The notes under the pieces were generated by a model. The model was not told the origin of the DNA. It ran no database searches and was given only the letters and a program-made list of their open reading frames with translations. From Paraclostridium tenue (lineage in GTDB: Bacteria > Bacillota > Clostridia > Peptostreptococcales > Peptostreptococcaceae): 64,000 nt of DNA. The stretch spans positions 66,992 to 130,991 of the forward strand of contig NZ_JADPFO010000002.1 of NCBI RefSeq assembly GCF_015668515.1, given 5' to 3'. Below are positions 35,226 to 44,315 of this stretch, piece after piece. The position numbers were made by a program, and so were the translations under genes. Each line of letters opens with the position of its first letter. The stretch's first letter is position 1.

Positions 35226-38200
35226 ATGACTAAATTTAAGTCATTAGTTGATTCTTCTGTAAAAGAAGCTGAAGCTAAAGTATCAAAATACTGGGATGAC
35301 ATAAATATGCTAGAGAAAACTCTAGAAAAAGGAAAAGATGATCCAAGTTTTGTATTCTACGAAGGACCTCCTACAGCAAATGGAAACCCTGGAATACACC
35401 ACGTTATAGCTAGAACACTTAAAGACTCTGTTTGTAGATATAAAACTATGAATGGATATCAAGTAAAAAGAAAAGCTGGATGGGATACACACGGATTACC
35501 AGTTGAAATACAAGTTGAAAAAGAATTAGGTTTATCAGATAAGCAACAAATAGAAGCTTATGGAATAGATAAATTTAATAAAAAATGTAGAGAGTCAGTT
35601 TTCACATTTGAAAAACAATGGAGAGAAATGACTGAAAGAATGGCTTATGAAATAGACTTAGATAATCCATATATAACTCTAGACAATAACTACATAGAGT
35701 CTGTATGGTGGATATTAAATAAGTTTAATAAAGAAGGATTTGTATATGAAGGTCATAAGATACTTCCATACTGTCCAAGATGTGGAACAGGCCTTGCATC
35801 TCATGAGGTTGCACAAGGATATAAGGAAATAAAAAATAATACAGTAATAGCTAAGTTCAAGAGAAAAGATGCTGATGAATATTTCTTAGCATGGACAACA
35901 ACACCTTGGACATTACCATCAAACGTAGCATTAACTGTAGGACCTGAAATAGATTATATAAAAGTTAAACAAAATGATGAAGTTTACTATGTAGCTAAAG
36001 CTTTAGCTAATAAGGTTTTAGGAGAAGACTACGAAGTTATAGAAGAATTAAAAGGTAAAGATTTAGAGTACGTTGAGTACGAACAATTAATGCCATTTGT
36101 TGAAGCTGATAAAAAAGCATTCTTCGTAACATGTGGTGATTATGTAACAACTGAAGATGGTACAGGAATAGTTCATACTGCACCTGCATTTGGTGAAGAT
36201 GACTACAACTTAGGTAGAAAGTATGATTTACCAGTATTACAACCAGTTTCAGAAGCAGGTAAATTTACAACTACTCCATGGGAAGGTAAATTCGTAATGG
36301 AAGATGGAGTAGACGTTGAGATAATAAAATGGTTACACGGAGAAAATAAATTATTCGGCAAAGAAAAGGTAGCTCATAATTATCCACATTGCTGGAGATG
36401 TCAAACTCCACTTTTATACTATGCTAAGCCAAGCTGGTATATAGAAATGACAAAGCTAAAAGATCAATTAATAGCTAATAACAAAACTGTTGAGTGGTAT
36501 CCAAACTTTGTTGGAGAAGGAAGATTTGGTAACTGGTTAGAGAACTTAAATGACTGGGCAATATCTAGAAGTAGATATTGGGGAACTCCACTTAATATAT
36601 GGAAATGTGAATGTGGACATAAAGAATCTGTAGGATCAAGAAAAGAATTAGCAGAAAAGGCTATAGAAAATGTAGATCCAGAAACTATAGAATTACACAG
36701 ACCATACGTTGATGATATACACTTTAAGTGTGAAAAGTGTGGAGGTACTATGACGAGAGTAACAGACGTTATAGACTGTTGGTTCGATAGTGGATCAATG
36801 CCATTTGCACAACATCACTATCCATTTGAAAATAAAGAAAACTTTGATGAGTTATTCCCAGCAGATTTCATTTGTGAAGGAATAGACCAAACTAGAGGAT
36901 GGTTCTACTCATTACTTGCTATATCTACTTTCGTTACAGGAAAAGCTCCATATAAAAGAGTTTTAGTTAACGATTTAGTATTAGATAAAGAAGGTAAGAA
37001 GATGAGTAAATCAAGAGGAAACACTGTAAATCCTTTTGAATTATTTGATAAATATGGAGCAGATGCTCTAAGATGGTATTTACTATACGTATCTCCGCCA
37101 TGGACTCCAACAAGATTTGATGAAGATGGATTAAAAGAAGTTCAAAGTAAGTTCTTAGGAACTATGAAAAATGTATATAACTTCTTTACGCTATATGCAA
37201 ATACTGATGAAATAAACCCATCAGAATTCTTTGTTGAATATAAAGATAGACCAGAACTTGACAGATGGATATTATCTAAGTTCAATAACTTAAAGAAAGA
37301 AGTTGAAGAAAACTTAGAAATATTTGAATTAAATAAAACTGTTAGAATGATACAAGAGTTTATAAATGAAGATTTATCAAACTGGTATATAAGACGTTCA
37401 AGAAGAAGATTCTGGGCTACAGAATTAACTGAAGATAAAAAATCAGTTTATAATACAACTTACGAGATATTAACAGAGCTTTGTAAGTTAATAGCTCCAT
37501 TTACTCCATTTATAGCAGAAGAAATATATAGAAACTTAACTAATGAAGAATCAGTTCATTTAGCTTCATATCCAAAAGCTAATATGGATTTAATAGATAA
37601 TAGCTTAGAAGAAAAAATGGACTTAGTTAAAAACTTAGTTACATTAGGAAGAGCTTCAAGAGAAGCTACAAGAATAAAAGTACGTCAACCTATACAAAAA
37701 GTATTAGTGGATGGAAAATATGAAGATACTATAAATGACGTTGTAGACTTAATAAAAGAAGAATTAAATGTTAAAGAAGTTGTATTTGCTAAAGATTTAG
37801 GAGAATACATGAACTTTACATTAAAACCAAACTTTAAAGTTTTAGGACCTGTACTTGGTGCTAAAATGAAGTTCTTTGCTGGTGCATTAAGTAAGCTTGA
37901 TGCAAGTGAAGTAGTATCTAAACTTGAAGCTGGAGAATCTATAACTGTAGATATAGATGGTGAAGAGTTTAACTTCAATAAAGAACATGTTTTAATAAAC
38001 ATATCAGCTAAAGAAGGATTTAATGTTACTATGGAAAATAATTTATTTGTAATATTAGATACAACTTTAAATGAAGCTTTAATAAATGAAGGATATGCAA
38101 GAGAGTTCATATCTAAAGTACAACAACTAAGAAAGTCTAATGATTTTGATGTTTTAGATAATATAGAAATAGATTATTGCTCAGATGATGAAATAGCTAA

Positions 38201-38333
38201 TGCTATAAATGAATATTCTGAGTATATAAAATCAGAAACTCTAGCTATAGATATAAATAGAGTTGAAGATGAATCTATAGAAAAACATAACTTAAATGAT
38301 CATATGACTGGTATAAAGGTTATAAAAAAGTAA
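35226..38333 (+). CDS. ileS: Isoleucyl-tRNA synthetase, type 2-like
   Basis: 1035 residues, longer than the roughly 920 of B. subtilis IleRS and typical of the second (eukaryote-like) clade. The class I first signature reads GIHH at 56-59 (in NGNPGIHHV), that is GxHH instead of HxGH. The second is KMSKS at 592-596. WDTHGLPVE, the editing domain (WTTTPWTLPSN) and an anticodon-binding domain (SRRRFW) are all present. The C-terminus lacks the zinc Cys cluster of type 1 enzymes. The GxHH variant in type 2 enzymes has been tied to strong mupirocin resistance. Expression is set by the Ile T-box. Confidence 0.96.
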   Translation: MTKFKSLVDSSVKEAEAKVSKYWDDINMLEKTLEKGKDDPSFVFYEGPPTANGNPGIHHVIARTLKDSVCRYKTMNGYQVKRKAGWDTHGLPVEIQVEKELGLSDKQQIEAYGIDKFNKKCRESVFTFEKQWREMTERMAYEIDLDNPYITLDNNYIESVWWILNKFNKEGFVYEGHKILPYCPRCGTGLASHEVAQGYKEIKNNTVIAKFKRKDADEYFLAWTTTPWTLPSNVALTVGPEIDYIKVKQNDEVYYVAKALANKVLGEDYEVIEELKGKDLEYVEYEQLMPFVEADKKAFFVTCGDYVTTEDGTGIVHTAPAFGEDDYNLGRKYDLPVLQPVSEAGKFTTTPWEGKFVMEDGVDVEIIKWLHGENKLFGKEKVAHNYPHCWRCQTPLLYYAKPSWYIEMTKLKDQLIANNKTVEWYPNFVGEGRFGNWLENLNDWAISRSRYWGTPLNIWKCECGHKESVGSRKELAEKAIENVDPETIELHRPYVDDIHFKCEKCGGTMTRVTDVIDCWFDSGSMPFAQHHYPFENKENFDELFPADFICEGIDQTRGWFYSLLAISTFVTGKAPYKRVLVNDLVLDKEGKKMSKSRGNTVNPFELFDKYGADALRWYLLYVSPPWTPTRFDEDGLKEVQSKFLGTMKNVYNFFTLYANTDEINPSEFFVEYKDRPELDRWILSKFNNLKKEVEENLEIFELNKTVRMIQEFINEDLSNWYIRRSRRRFWATELTEDKKSVYNTTYEILTELCKLIAPFTPFIAEEIYRNLTNEESVHLASYPKANMDLIDNSLEEKMDLVKNLVTLGRASREATRIKVRQPIQKVLVDGKYEDTINDVVDLIKEELNVKEVVFAKDLGEYMNFTLKPNFKVLGPVLGAKMKFFAGALSKLDASEVVSKLEAGESITVDIDGEEFNFNKEHVLINISAKEGFNVTMENNLFVILDTTLNEALINEGYAREFISKVQQLRKSNDFDVLDNIEIDYCSDDEIANAINEYSEYIKSETLAIDINRVEDESIEKHNLNDHMTGIKVIKK

Positions 38334-38345
38334 TTTTACTGTAAT

Positions 38346-38380
38346 AAAAATTCCTAGATAAATTGTCTAGGAATTTTTTT
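38346..38380 (+). terminator. Intrinsic terminator after ileS
   Basis: AAAAATTCCTAGA (38346-38358) pairs with TCTAGGAATTTTT (38366-38378), with a T-run. The rest of the gap to 38621 is AT-rich and holds only a possible extended -10, TGG-TAAAAT, at 38557-38565. Confidence 0.88.
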
Positions 38381-38621
38381 ATTTGCAATAAATTTTAAAA
38401 ATTATGCAAAAATTGTTAAAATCATTGTATACAAATTAAAAATAAAAAGCAATATTAACTATATACCTAATAAAATAATGTGAAAATTGACGAAAAATAT
38501 AGAAATAAATAAAAAATAAGAACTTTTGTAAAAATTATGAAAATGTTTGCCTGATATGGTAAAATAAGAAAGTATTAAAATATTAAAATATTATTTTAAA
38601 AGACAACAGGGAGGAAGTTTA

Positions 38622-40310
38622 ATGAGTACAGCAAGTAAGAAAAAAACTAAAGTACAAGCTTTTATGGACTCAATAGAAAAGCTTGGTAACAAATTACCTC
38701 ATCCAGTACTTATGTTTATGTACATAGCTGCATTTGTATTGGTATTATCGGCAGTGCTGGGATCATTTGGGGTAGTGGCTAAGACACCACTTGGAGAATT
38801 CCCAATAAACAACTTATTAGGGCAAGATCCTATAGAAGTATTAAAAGTAGGTGCAAATGGTACTGCAGTAGCAGAAAGATATTCAAATGGATTATCTTAT
38901 GTAATAGGTACTGCTATAGCTAACTTTATGAATATGTATGCAATAGGGACTATACTTATAATAATGTTAGCGATAGGACTTATGGATCAAAGTGGATATT
39001 TATCAATATCTATGAAGAGTATAGTTTCAGCAACGCCTTCTAAATTAGTAACACCAGTTGTTATTTTCTTAGGGGTTATGTCTAATATGGCATCTGATGC
39101 AGGATATGTTGTATTAATACCTCTTGCAGCATTAATGTATTATACTTTAGGAAGACATCCATTAGCTGGACTTGCGGCAGGTTTTGCTGGGGTTTCTGGT
39201 GGATTCAGTGCAAACCTTTTTGTAAGCTCTACTGATGCATTATTATTACCATTTACTCAAGCAGCAGCGGAAACTGGAGATGCTATGGTAGGAACTAGTT
39301 TAGCAGGGGGACTTTCAGTAACAAGTAACTGGTTTTTCATGATGGGATCAACTCTTGTAATTATAATATTAGGAACATTAGTAATTGATAAATTCGTAGA
39401 ACCAAGATTAGGGACTTATAACACAAAAGAAGCTGATGTTGAAGCTGATCATGAAATAACTCAAAAGGAAAGAGAAGCCTATAAATTTACAAATAAAATA
39501 TTATTACTAGTTATAGGACTTATAGTTTTAGCTGCATTACCAATAGATACAGGTAATAAGATACCATTAGTTGGAGATTTATCTACTAATGTTAAATTAT
39601 GGGTAGTTAATTCAGATGGAACAGCAACTCTTAATACTGTAGATAGTTTCTTAGATTCTATATTCTTCAAAGGCGATATGGTAATCATGTTAATGTTTGT
39701 TATATTCGCTATAAGTGGACTAGTATATGGATTTAAATCAGGTAAGTTTAAAAAGAGTTCAGATATAGTACCAGCTATGTGTAAAGCAATGGCTGATATG
39801 GCTCCAATAATAGTTATATTATTCTTTGTTGCACAATTTATAAACTATTTTAATGATTCACATTTAGGAGTATTAGTAGCATCTTTAGGAGCTGATTTAG
39901 TTTCACTTATACCAAAAGGTAACATGTTTATGTCTATGGTATTAATGGTAGCATTTATATTCTTAACAGCATTTGTAAACTTATTCATGGGTGGAGCATC
40001 ATCTAAGTGGGGATTACTTGCACCAATATTTGTACCTATGTTAATGGTTGCAGGATTCTCTCCAGCAGGTGTACAGTTAATGTATCGTATTGGAGATTCA
40101 TCTACTAACGTAATATCGCCATTAATGAGTTATCTTGGAGTTATAGTAGTATTTGGACAAAAGTATAAAAAAGATTTTGGTGTTGGAAACTTAATGAGTA
40201 TGATGATGCCAATATCAATGGCATTTTTAATAGGATGGACTGTGTTTGCTATAATTTGGGCATTATCAGGAGTTCCAATAGGACCAGGAACTCAATTCTT
40301 TATTAATTAA
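38622..40310 (+). CDS. AbgT-family transporter
   Basis: 562 residues with about 11-13 membrane segments. The opening LGNKLPHPVLMFMYIAAFVL, the MSNMASDAGYVVLIPLAALM segment, SGGFSANLF, and GGASSKWGLLAPIFVPMLM are typical of AbgT proteins. E. coli AbgT imports p-aminobenzoyl-glutamate, a folate breakdown product; others export antimetabolites. The substrate here cannot be told. The gene is alone between two terminators, behind GGGAGG, with no abgA/abgB hydrolase genes nearby. Confidence 0.9.
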   Translation: MSTASKKKTKVQAFMDSIEKLGNKLPHPVLMFMYIAAFVLVLSAVLGSFGVVAKTPLGEFPINNLLGQDPIEVLKVGANGTAVAERYSNGLSYVIGTAIANFMNMYAIGTILIIMLAIGLMDQSGYLSISMKSIVSATPSKLVTPVVIFLGVMSNMASDAGYVVLIPLAALMYYTLGRHPLAGLAAGFAGVSGGFSANLFVSSTDALLLPFTQAAAETGDAMVGTSLAGGLSVTSNWFFMMGSTLVIIILGTLVIDKFVEPRLGTYNTKEADVEADHEITQKEREAYKFTNKILLLVIGLIVLAALPIDTGNKIPLVGDLSTNVKLWVVNSDGTATLNTVDSFLDSIFFKGDMVIMLMFVIFAISGLVYGFKSGKFKKSSDIVPAMCKAMADMAPIIVILFFVAQFINYFNDSHLGVLVASLGADLVSLIPKGNMFMSMVLMVAFIFLTAFVNLFMGGASSKWGLLAPIFVPMLMVAGFSPAGVQLMYRIGDSSTNVISPLMSYLGVIVVFGQKYKKDFGVGNLMSMMMPISMAFLIGWTVFAIIWALSGVPIGPGTQFFIN

Positions 40311-40315
40311 TACAT

Positions 40316-40350
40316 AAAAGAGCAAAGGATATATTCTTTGCTCTTTTTTA
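40316..40350 (+). terminator. Intrinsic terminator after the AbgT gene
   Basis: AAAAGAGCAAAG (40316-40327) pairs with CTTTGCTCTTTT (40336-40347) and runs into T. Perfect 12-bp stem. Confidence 0.9.
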
Positions 40351-40368
40351 ATTTTAAGAATTAAATAG

Positions 40369-40397
40369 TTGACTTTTTAATAATTAAAACATATTAT
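40369..40397 (+). promoter_or_regulatory. Promoter of the mtnN-trpS operon
   Basis: TTGACT (40369-40374), 17 bases, TATTAT (40392-40397), just upstream of the Trp T-box. Confidence 0.65.
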
Positions 40398-40429
40398 ATA
40401 AAATAAACAATAATTAAAAATAAAATATA

Positions 40430-40690
40430 TATATCCTATGAAAAGGATTAGTAACTAGGTATAGATTTAATACAGAGAATTGAGGATGCTGAGAGCTCGA
40501 TATAAATAAATCTAGTGAATGGACCTTGGAGGAATTAGGTGAAATTTAAAAATATTAAAGAGTAGCTGATATCGTGACTGCACGTTATAGCAGATTATAT
40601 AAAGAGATATACATTTAATAATTATGTATATAATTTAGGTGGTACCGCGGAAACTATATCCGTCCTATTAACTTAGGACGGATTTTTTTA
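40430..40690 (+). promoter_or_regulatory. T-box riboswitch, tryptophan-specific
   Basis: The T-box core AGGTGGTACCGCG lies at 40637-40649. The terminator stem is 40658-40667 with 40674-40683, followed by seven T. The specifier region reads GTGAA-TGG-A with TGG (Trp) at 40520-40522. It precedes mtnN, with trpS as second gene, so uncharged tRNA-Trp should induce both. Confidence 0.93.
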
Positions 40691-40719
40691 TTTTAAAAAT
40701 ACATAGGAGGAAGATAAAA

Positions 40720-41418
40720 ATGAACAAACTAGGAATAATAGGTGCAATGGATGAGGAAGTAGATATATTAAAAGATATAATGGATATCCAAGAAACTATA
40801 GAAAAGGCAAGTTTAAAGTTTTATGTAGGAAAATTAGAAGGAAAAGATGTTGTTTTAGTTAGATGTGGTATAGGAAAAGTTAACGCAGCATTATGTGCTC
40901 AAATATTAATAAGTGAATTTAAAGTTGATGCAGTAGTTAATACAGGAGTTGCAGGAGCATTAAATGAAGAATTAGATGTATATGATATAGTAATTTCAAC
41001 AGATGCTATTCAACATGACTTTGACACAACAGTATTTGGAGACAAAAAAGGTATGATTCCAAGAATGGAAAATTCAATATTTGTAGCAAATGAAAAATTA
41101 ATAGATGCTGCATATAAATCATCAAAGGAAGAAGTAAAAACTCACAAAGTTTTAAAAGGAAGAGTTTTAAGTGGAGATATATTTATAAGTAGCAAAGAAT
41201 TAAAAGACGAGTTAGTAAAAGAATTTAATGGATACTGTGGAGAAATGGAAGGAGCAGCTATAGCACATGTATGTCATGTAAATAATACTCCGTTTGTAGT
41301 AATAAGAGCTATGTCTGACAAAGCAGATGGAAGTGCTGATGTAACTTATGAAGAATTTGTAAAACAAGCTGCTCATAATTCTAAGGATATAGTAATTAGT
41401 ATGCTAAAAAATATATAG
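40720..41418 (+). CDS. mtnN: 5'-methylthioadenosine/S-adenosylhomocysteine nucleosidase
   Basis: 232 residues. It starts with IGIIGAMDEEV-like MNKLGIIGAMDEEVDILK, which holds the catalytic-site Glu12-type residue. VRCGIGKVNAALCAQ, NTGVAGAL, GDIFIS, and GEMEGAAIAHVCH with the ribose-binding Met/Glu follow. The catalytic Asp is in VIRAMSDKADG. The enzyme cleaves MTA and SAH, releasing adenine; SAH cleavage feeds homocysteine and autoinducer-2 pathways. It lies directly behind the Trp T-box and 12 bases before trpS, an uncommon partner for a tRNA synthetase. Confidence 0.95.
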   Translation: MNKLGIIGAMDEEVDILKDIMDIQETIEKASLKFYVGKLEGKDVVLVRCGIGKVNAALCAQILISEFKVDAVVNTGVAGALNEELDVYDIVISTDAIQHDFDTTVFGDKKGMIPRMENSIFVANEKLIDAAYKSSKEEVKTHKVLKGRVLSGDIFISSKELKDELVKEFNGYCGEMEGAAIAHVCHVNNTPFVVIRAMSDKADGSADVTYEEFVKQAAHNSKDIVISMLKNI

Positions 41419-41430
41419 GAGGAGTTAAAT

Positions 41431-42435
41431 ATGAGTGAAAAGAAAATAATATTTAGTGGAGCTCAGCCATCAGGGAAATTAACATTAGGTAATTATTTAG
41501 GTGCTATAAAAAACTGGACTGAGTTACAAGAAGAATATAACTGTTATTATAGTGTTGTTGATTTACATGCAATAACAGTACCTCAAGAAGCTAAAAACTT
41601 AAGAGCGAACACTATGCAATTATTAGCTCAATATTTAGCTAGTGGATTAGATCCAGAAAAAAATACTATATTTATTCAATCTCATGTTAGTGCACATACA
41701 GAACTTATGTGGATATTAAATACAATGACTTACATGGGTGAGTTAAGTAGAATGACACAATTTAAAGATAAATCTCAAAAAAATGAGGCAAATTTAAATG
41801 CAGGTTTATTTACTTATCCAGTATTAATGGCAGCTGATATATTATTATATCAAACTGATTTAGTTCCAGTTGGAGAAGATCAAAAACAACATTTAGAATT
41901 AGCAAGAGATTTAGCTAATAGATTTAACAATAGATACAGTCCTACATTTAAAGTTCCTGAAGCCTATATACCAAAAGCTGGAGCTAGAGTCATGAGCTTA
42001 CAAGAACCTACTAAAAAAATGAGTAAATCAGATGAAAATGAAAATGGATATATATTATTAGTTGATGATCCAGATTCGATAAGAAGAAAAATAAAAAGAA
42101 GTGTCACAGATTCGATAGGTATAGTTCAATATAATGATGAACAACCAGGTATAAAGAATCTTTTAGATATATATTCTAAATTAGACAACAAATCTATAGA
42201 AGAATTAGTAGCTATGTATGAAGGTAAAGGATACGGAGATTTTAAAAATGATGTTTCTGAAGTTATTGTAGAAACTTTAAGACCTTTAAGAGAACAATAT
42301 GAGTATTTATTATCTAATAAAGATTATTTAGAAGATGTATATGCTAAAGGAGCTCAAAAAGCAGAATATCAAGCAAGAAAAACACTTAGAAAAGTTTATA
42401 AGAAAGTTGGATTAATAGAAAAGAAGTTTCTATAA
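41431..42435 (+). CDS. trpS: Tryptophanyl-tRNA synthetase
   Basis: Class I synthetase of 334 residues. The first signature is SGAQPSGKLTLGNYLGAI, where TLGN stands for the HIGH motif. VPVGEDQKQHLELARDLA and the KMSKS loop (PTKKMSKSDENENG) follow. It is controlled by the Trp T-box upstream of mtnN and carries its own GGAGGAG ribosome site. Confidence 0.97.
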   Translation: MSEKKIIFSGAQPSGKLTLGNYLGAIKNWTELQEEYNCYYSVVDLHAITVPQEAKNLRANTMQLLAQYLASGLDPEKNTIFIQSHVSAHTELMWILNTMTYMGELSRMTQFKDKSQKNEANLNAGLFTYPVLMAADILLYQTDLVPVGEDQKQHLELARDLANRFNNRYSPTFKVPEAYIPKAGARVMSLQEPTKKMSKSDENENGYILLVDDPDSIRRKIKRSVTDSIGIVQYNDEQPGIKNLLDIYSKLDNKSIEELVAMYEGKGYGDFKNDVSEVIVETLRPLREQYEYLLSNKDYLEDVYAKGAQKAEYQARKTLRKVYKKVGLIEKKFL

Positions 42436-42446
42436 TCTAAAAATTT

Positions 42447-42475
42447 AAAGTCCTATTTATTAGGACTTTTTTTGC
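42447..42475 (+). terminator. Intrinsic terminator after trpS
   Basis: AAAGTCCTA (42447-42455) pairs with TAGGACTTT (42461-42469), then a T-run. Confidence 0.9.
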
Positions 42476-42545
42476 ATTTTAAATATAAAAATTGACATAA
42501 TAAAAGTGTAAACAGTTTTTCAATATAAAGAGGGCGTGTTAAAAG

Positions 42546-42923
42546 TTGAAAAAGTATAGGACTGGCAACAAATTTTGTAGTGATATAAAAAATATGAAAG
42601 AAATAGATATAAGAATTAATGGAAATAAAGATGATGGGCACTATTTTAAGAAGCTTCAAGTTGTTAATAACAAACTAGATAATCTAATGTATATAATTGA
42701 AAGAAGTAGAATAAGAGATTTTATGATTTTAACAGATAGCAAAAGAAGATTATTTACAATTAATTTTATAGCTGGAGTAGGAAAAGGATTTGGTCAAGCC
42801 ATAGGATTTAGCGTATTAACAGCTATAGTTTTATATTTAATTTCTAAGTGGGTAAACCTACCTATAGTAGGAGCATATATAGCCAAGTTTTTAGATATTA
42901 TAGACCAATTTAGGAAAAATTAA
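42546..42923 (+). CDS. DUF5665-family membrane protein
   Basis: 125 residues. A basic, helical N-terminal half (about 1-72) is followed by two short hydrophobic segments around a glycine-rich stretch, FIAGVGKGFGQAIGFSVLTA and LPIVGAYIAKFLDII. This is the DUF5665 pattern. Function unknown. The start is a TTG, with GAGGG 11 bases upstream, a little far; an internal ATG at 42594 is an alternative. The DksA-like gene follows after 11 bases, suggesting cotranscription. Confidence 0.75.
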   Translation: MKKYRTGNKFCSDIKNMKEIDIRINGNKDDGHYFKKLQVVNNKLDNLMYIIERSRIRDFMILTDSKRRLFTINFIAGVGKGFGQAIGFSVLTAIVLYLISKWVNLPIVGAYIAKFLDIIDQFRKN

Positions 42924-42934
42924 AGGAGGACATT

Positions 42935-43426
42935 ATGGATAATAAAAAATATCAAAAAGCTTTATTAAAAGAGAAAGATAATTTGATTAAATTAGTTTCT
43001 AAAATGGAAGATAATACGGTATTTGGATATACAACAAATCATACTAGTGAAAAATATACATCAGGTGAACTGTCAAGCTATGATAATCATTTAGGAGATA
43101 TAGGAACTGAAGTATATATGCAAGAAATGCAAGATAGTTTAACTAGACATGAAAAACTTAAACTAAATGAAATAAATGATGCTTTATATAAAATAGAAAA
43201 TGGAATTTATGGTATATGTGAAAAATGTAATAAAAATATAGATGAAGATAGATTAGAATTTATTCCTGAGGCAAGGCTGTGTGCAAACTGTGCAAAAAAA
43301 GAAGATAGTCATCTTAATAATGTAGAAAGTGTAAGCATAAAAGATAATTTTAGTGGACCAAACTTATATAGAAGCCCTGTTGAAGATTTAGTAAATATGA
43401 ATAGAGACATGAGAGGTAGACGTTAG
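42935..43426 (+). CDS. TraR/DksA-type zinc finger protein, YteA-like
   Basis: 163 residues. An N-terminal helical part (KYQKALLKEKDNLIKLVSKM) is followed by the DksA-type zinc finger GICEKCNKNIDEDRLEFIP, then LCANC (four Cys, about 102-126). The C-terminus SGPNLYRSPVEDLVNM is shared with the YteA group of sporulating Firmicutes. DksA proteins bind the RNA polymerase secondary channel, but YteA-like members are not well characterised. It is the usual upstream neighbour of lspA, here with a deacetylase gene between. Confidence 0.85.
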   Translation: MDNKKYQKALLKEKDNLIKLVSKMEDNTVFGYTTNHTSEKYTSGELSSYDNHLGDIGTEVYMQEMQDSLTRHEKLKLNEINDALYKIENGIYGICEKCNKNIDEDRLEFIPEARLCANCAKKEDSHLNNVESVSIKDNFSGPNLYRSPVEDLVNMNRDMRGRR

Positions 43427-43441
43427 AAAAGAGGTTAAAAT

Positions 43442-44194
43442 ATGAGAAAATTAATAATACCAATTGTATCTATTTTTTTATTAATTAGTATTATTTATGG
43501 AATAAACACTTCCAATATAAGTGGGTTAGACGATCATCAATCAGCGATGATTAACAATAAAAATATAATTAAACAATATGAAGATATAGTAATAACAAAG
43601 GGAAATGAATCTAAAAAGGCAATTGCATTAACTTTTGATGATGGTCCAGATGAGGATTTCTCACCTCAAATATTAGATATACTAAAAAAATATAATGTAA
43701 AGGCAACATTTTTTATGGTAGGACAAAAAGTTGGATGGAATCCCCAAATAGCTAAAAGGGCATCTGATGAAGGTCACGATATAGGGAATCATACCTTTTC
43801 ACATATAAATATATGTAAAAGTACAAATGAACAAATAATTAATGAAATAAATAAAACACAAAAAATAATAAAGGATGTAACAGGCAAAGAGCCAACTTTA
43901 TTTAGACCTCCATATAGAGCGATAAATGAAAACTTGTTTAATATAATAAAATCAAAAGATATGAAGGTTGTTTTATGGTCTGATTTGGATACTAAGGATT
44001 GGAGCAATCCAGGAGTATATAATATTATAAAAACAATAGAAGACAACGCAAAAAATGGAACTATAATTTTACTTCATGATTATAATCAAATTAGAAATAA
44101 TAAATCTCAAACTATACAGGCATTAGAAAAGGTAATACCTAAGATGCAAAGTTTAGGATATGAGTTTGTGACAATATCTGATATGATAAAATAA
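43442..44194 (+). CDS. Secreted or membrane-anchored polysaccharide deacetylase
   Basis: 250 residues. An N-terminal hydrophobic segment (about 4-21) acts as signal or anchor. A NodB-homology CE4 domain follows. The metal and catalytic motifs are ALTFDDGPDEDFS (Asp pair), HDIGNHTFSH (His-x3-His), RPPYRA, and the closing LHDYNQ. It should remove acetyl groups from N-acetylated glycans such as peptidoglycan, chitin oligomers or spore cortex. Substrate unknown. It overlaps the reading unit of the DksA-like gene, with a 15-base gap and ribosome site AGAGG. Confidence 0.9.
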   Translation: MRKLIIPIVSIFLLISIIYGINTSNISGLDDHQSAMINNKNIIKQYEDIVITKGNESKKAIALTFDDGPDEDFSPQILDILKKYNVKATFFMVGQKVGWNPQIAKRASDEGHDIGNHTFSHINICKSTNEQIINEINKTQKIIKDVTGKEPTLFRPPYRAINENLFNIIKSKDMKVVLWSDLDTKDWSNPGVYNIIKTIEDNAKNGTIILLHDYNQIRNNKSQTIQALEKVIPKMQSLGYEFVTISDMIK

Positions 44195-44198
44195 ATTA

Positions 44199-44242
44199 TA
44201 AAGCAAAAAGAAGGCATATAATATTGCCTTCTTTTTGCTTTA
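44199..44242 (+). terminator. Long hairpin after the deacetylase gene
   Basis: A perfect 18-bp inverted repeat (44199-44216 with 44225-44242) containing AAAGCAAAAAGAAGGCA. No T-run follows the stem; the T-rich part is inside the 3' arm, so it can act as a terminator in either direction. Confidence 0.75.
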
Positions 44243-44315
44243 TAATCTATATTGCCCCTTGTAATATTAATATATATAATAATATGTATATAAATATTAT
44301 AAGGAGGAAAATTTA

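Noticed and set aside
35120-35302. 60-codon minus-strand frame over the ileS leader
   Set aside because: It lies across the T-box terminator and the ileS start and has no family features.
38380-38621. CodY-like box and the TTGTATACAA palindrome upstream of the AbgT gene
   Set aside because: The best CodY match has four mismatches of fifteen, and short AT palindromes are expected by chance in this DNA.
42492-42497. TTGACA before the DUF5665 gene as a promoter -35
   Set aside because: No acceptable -10 lies 16-19 bases downstream.
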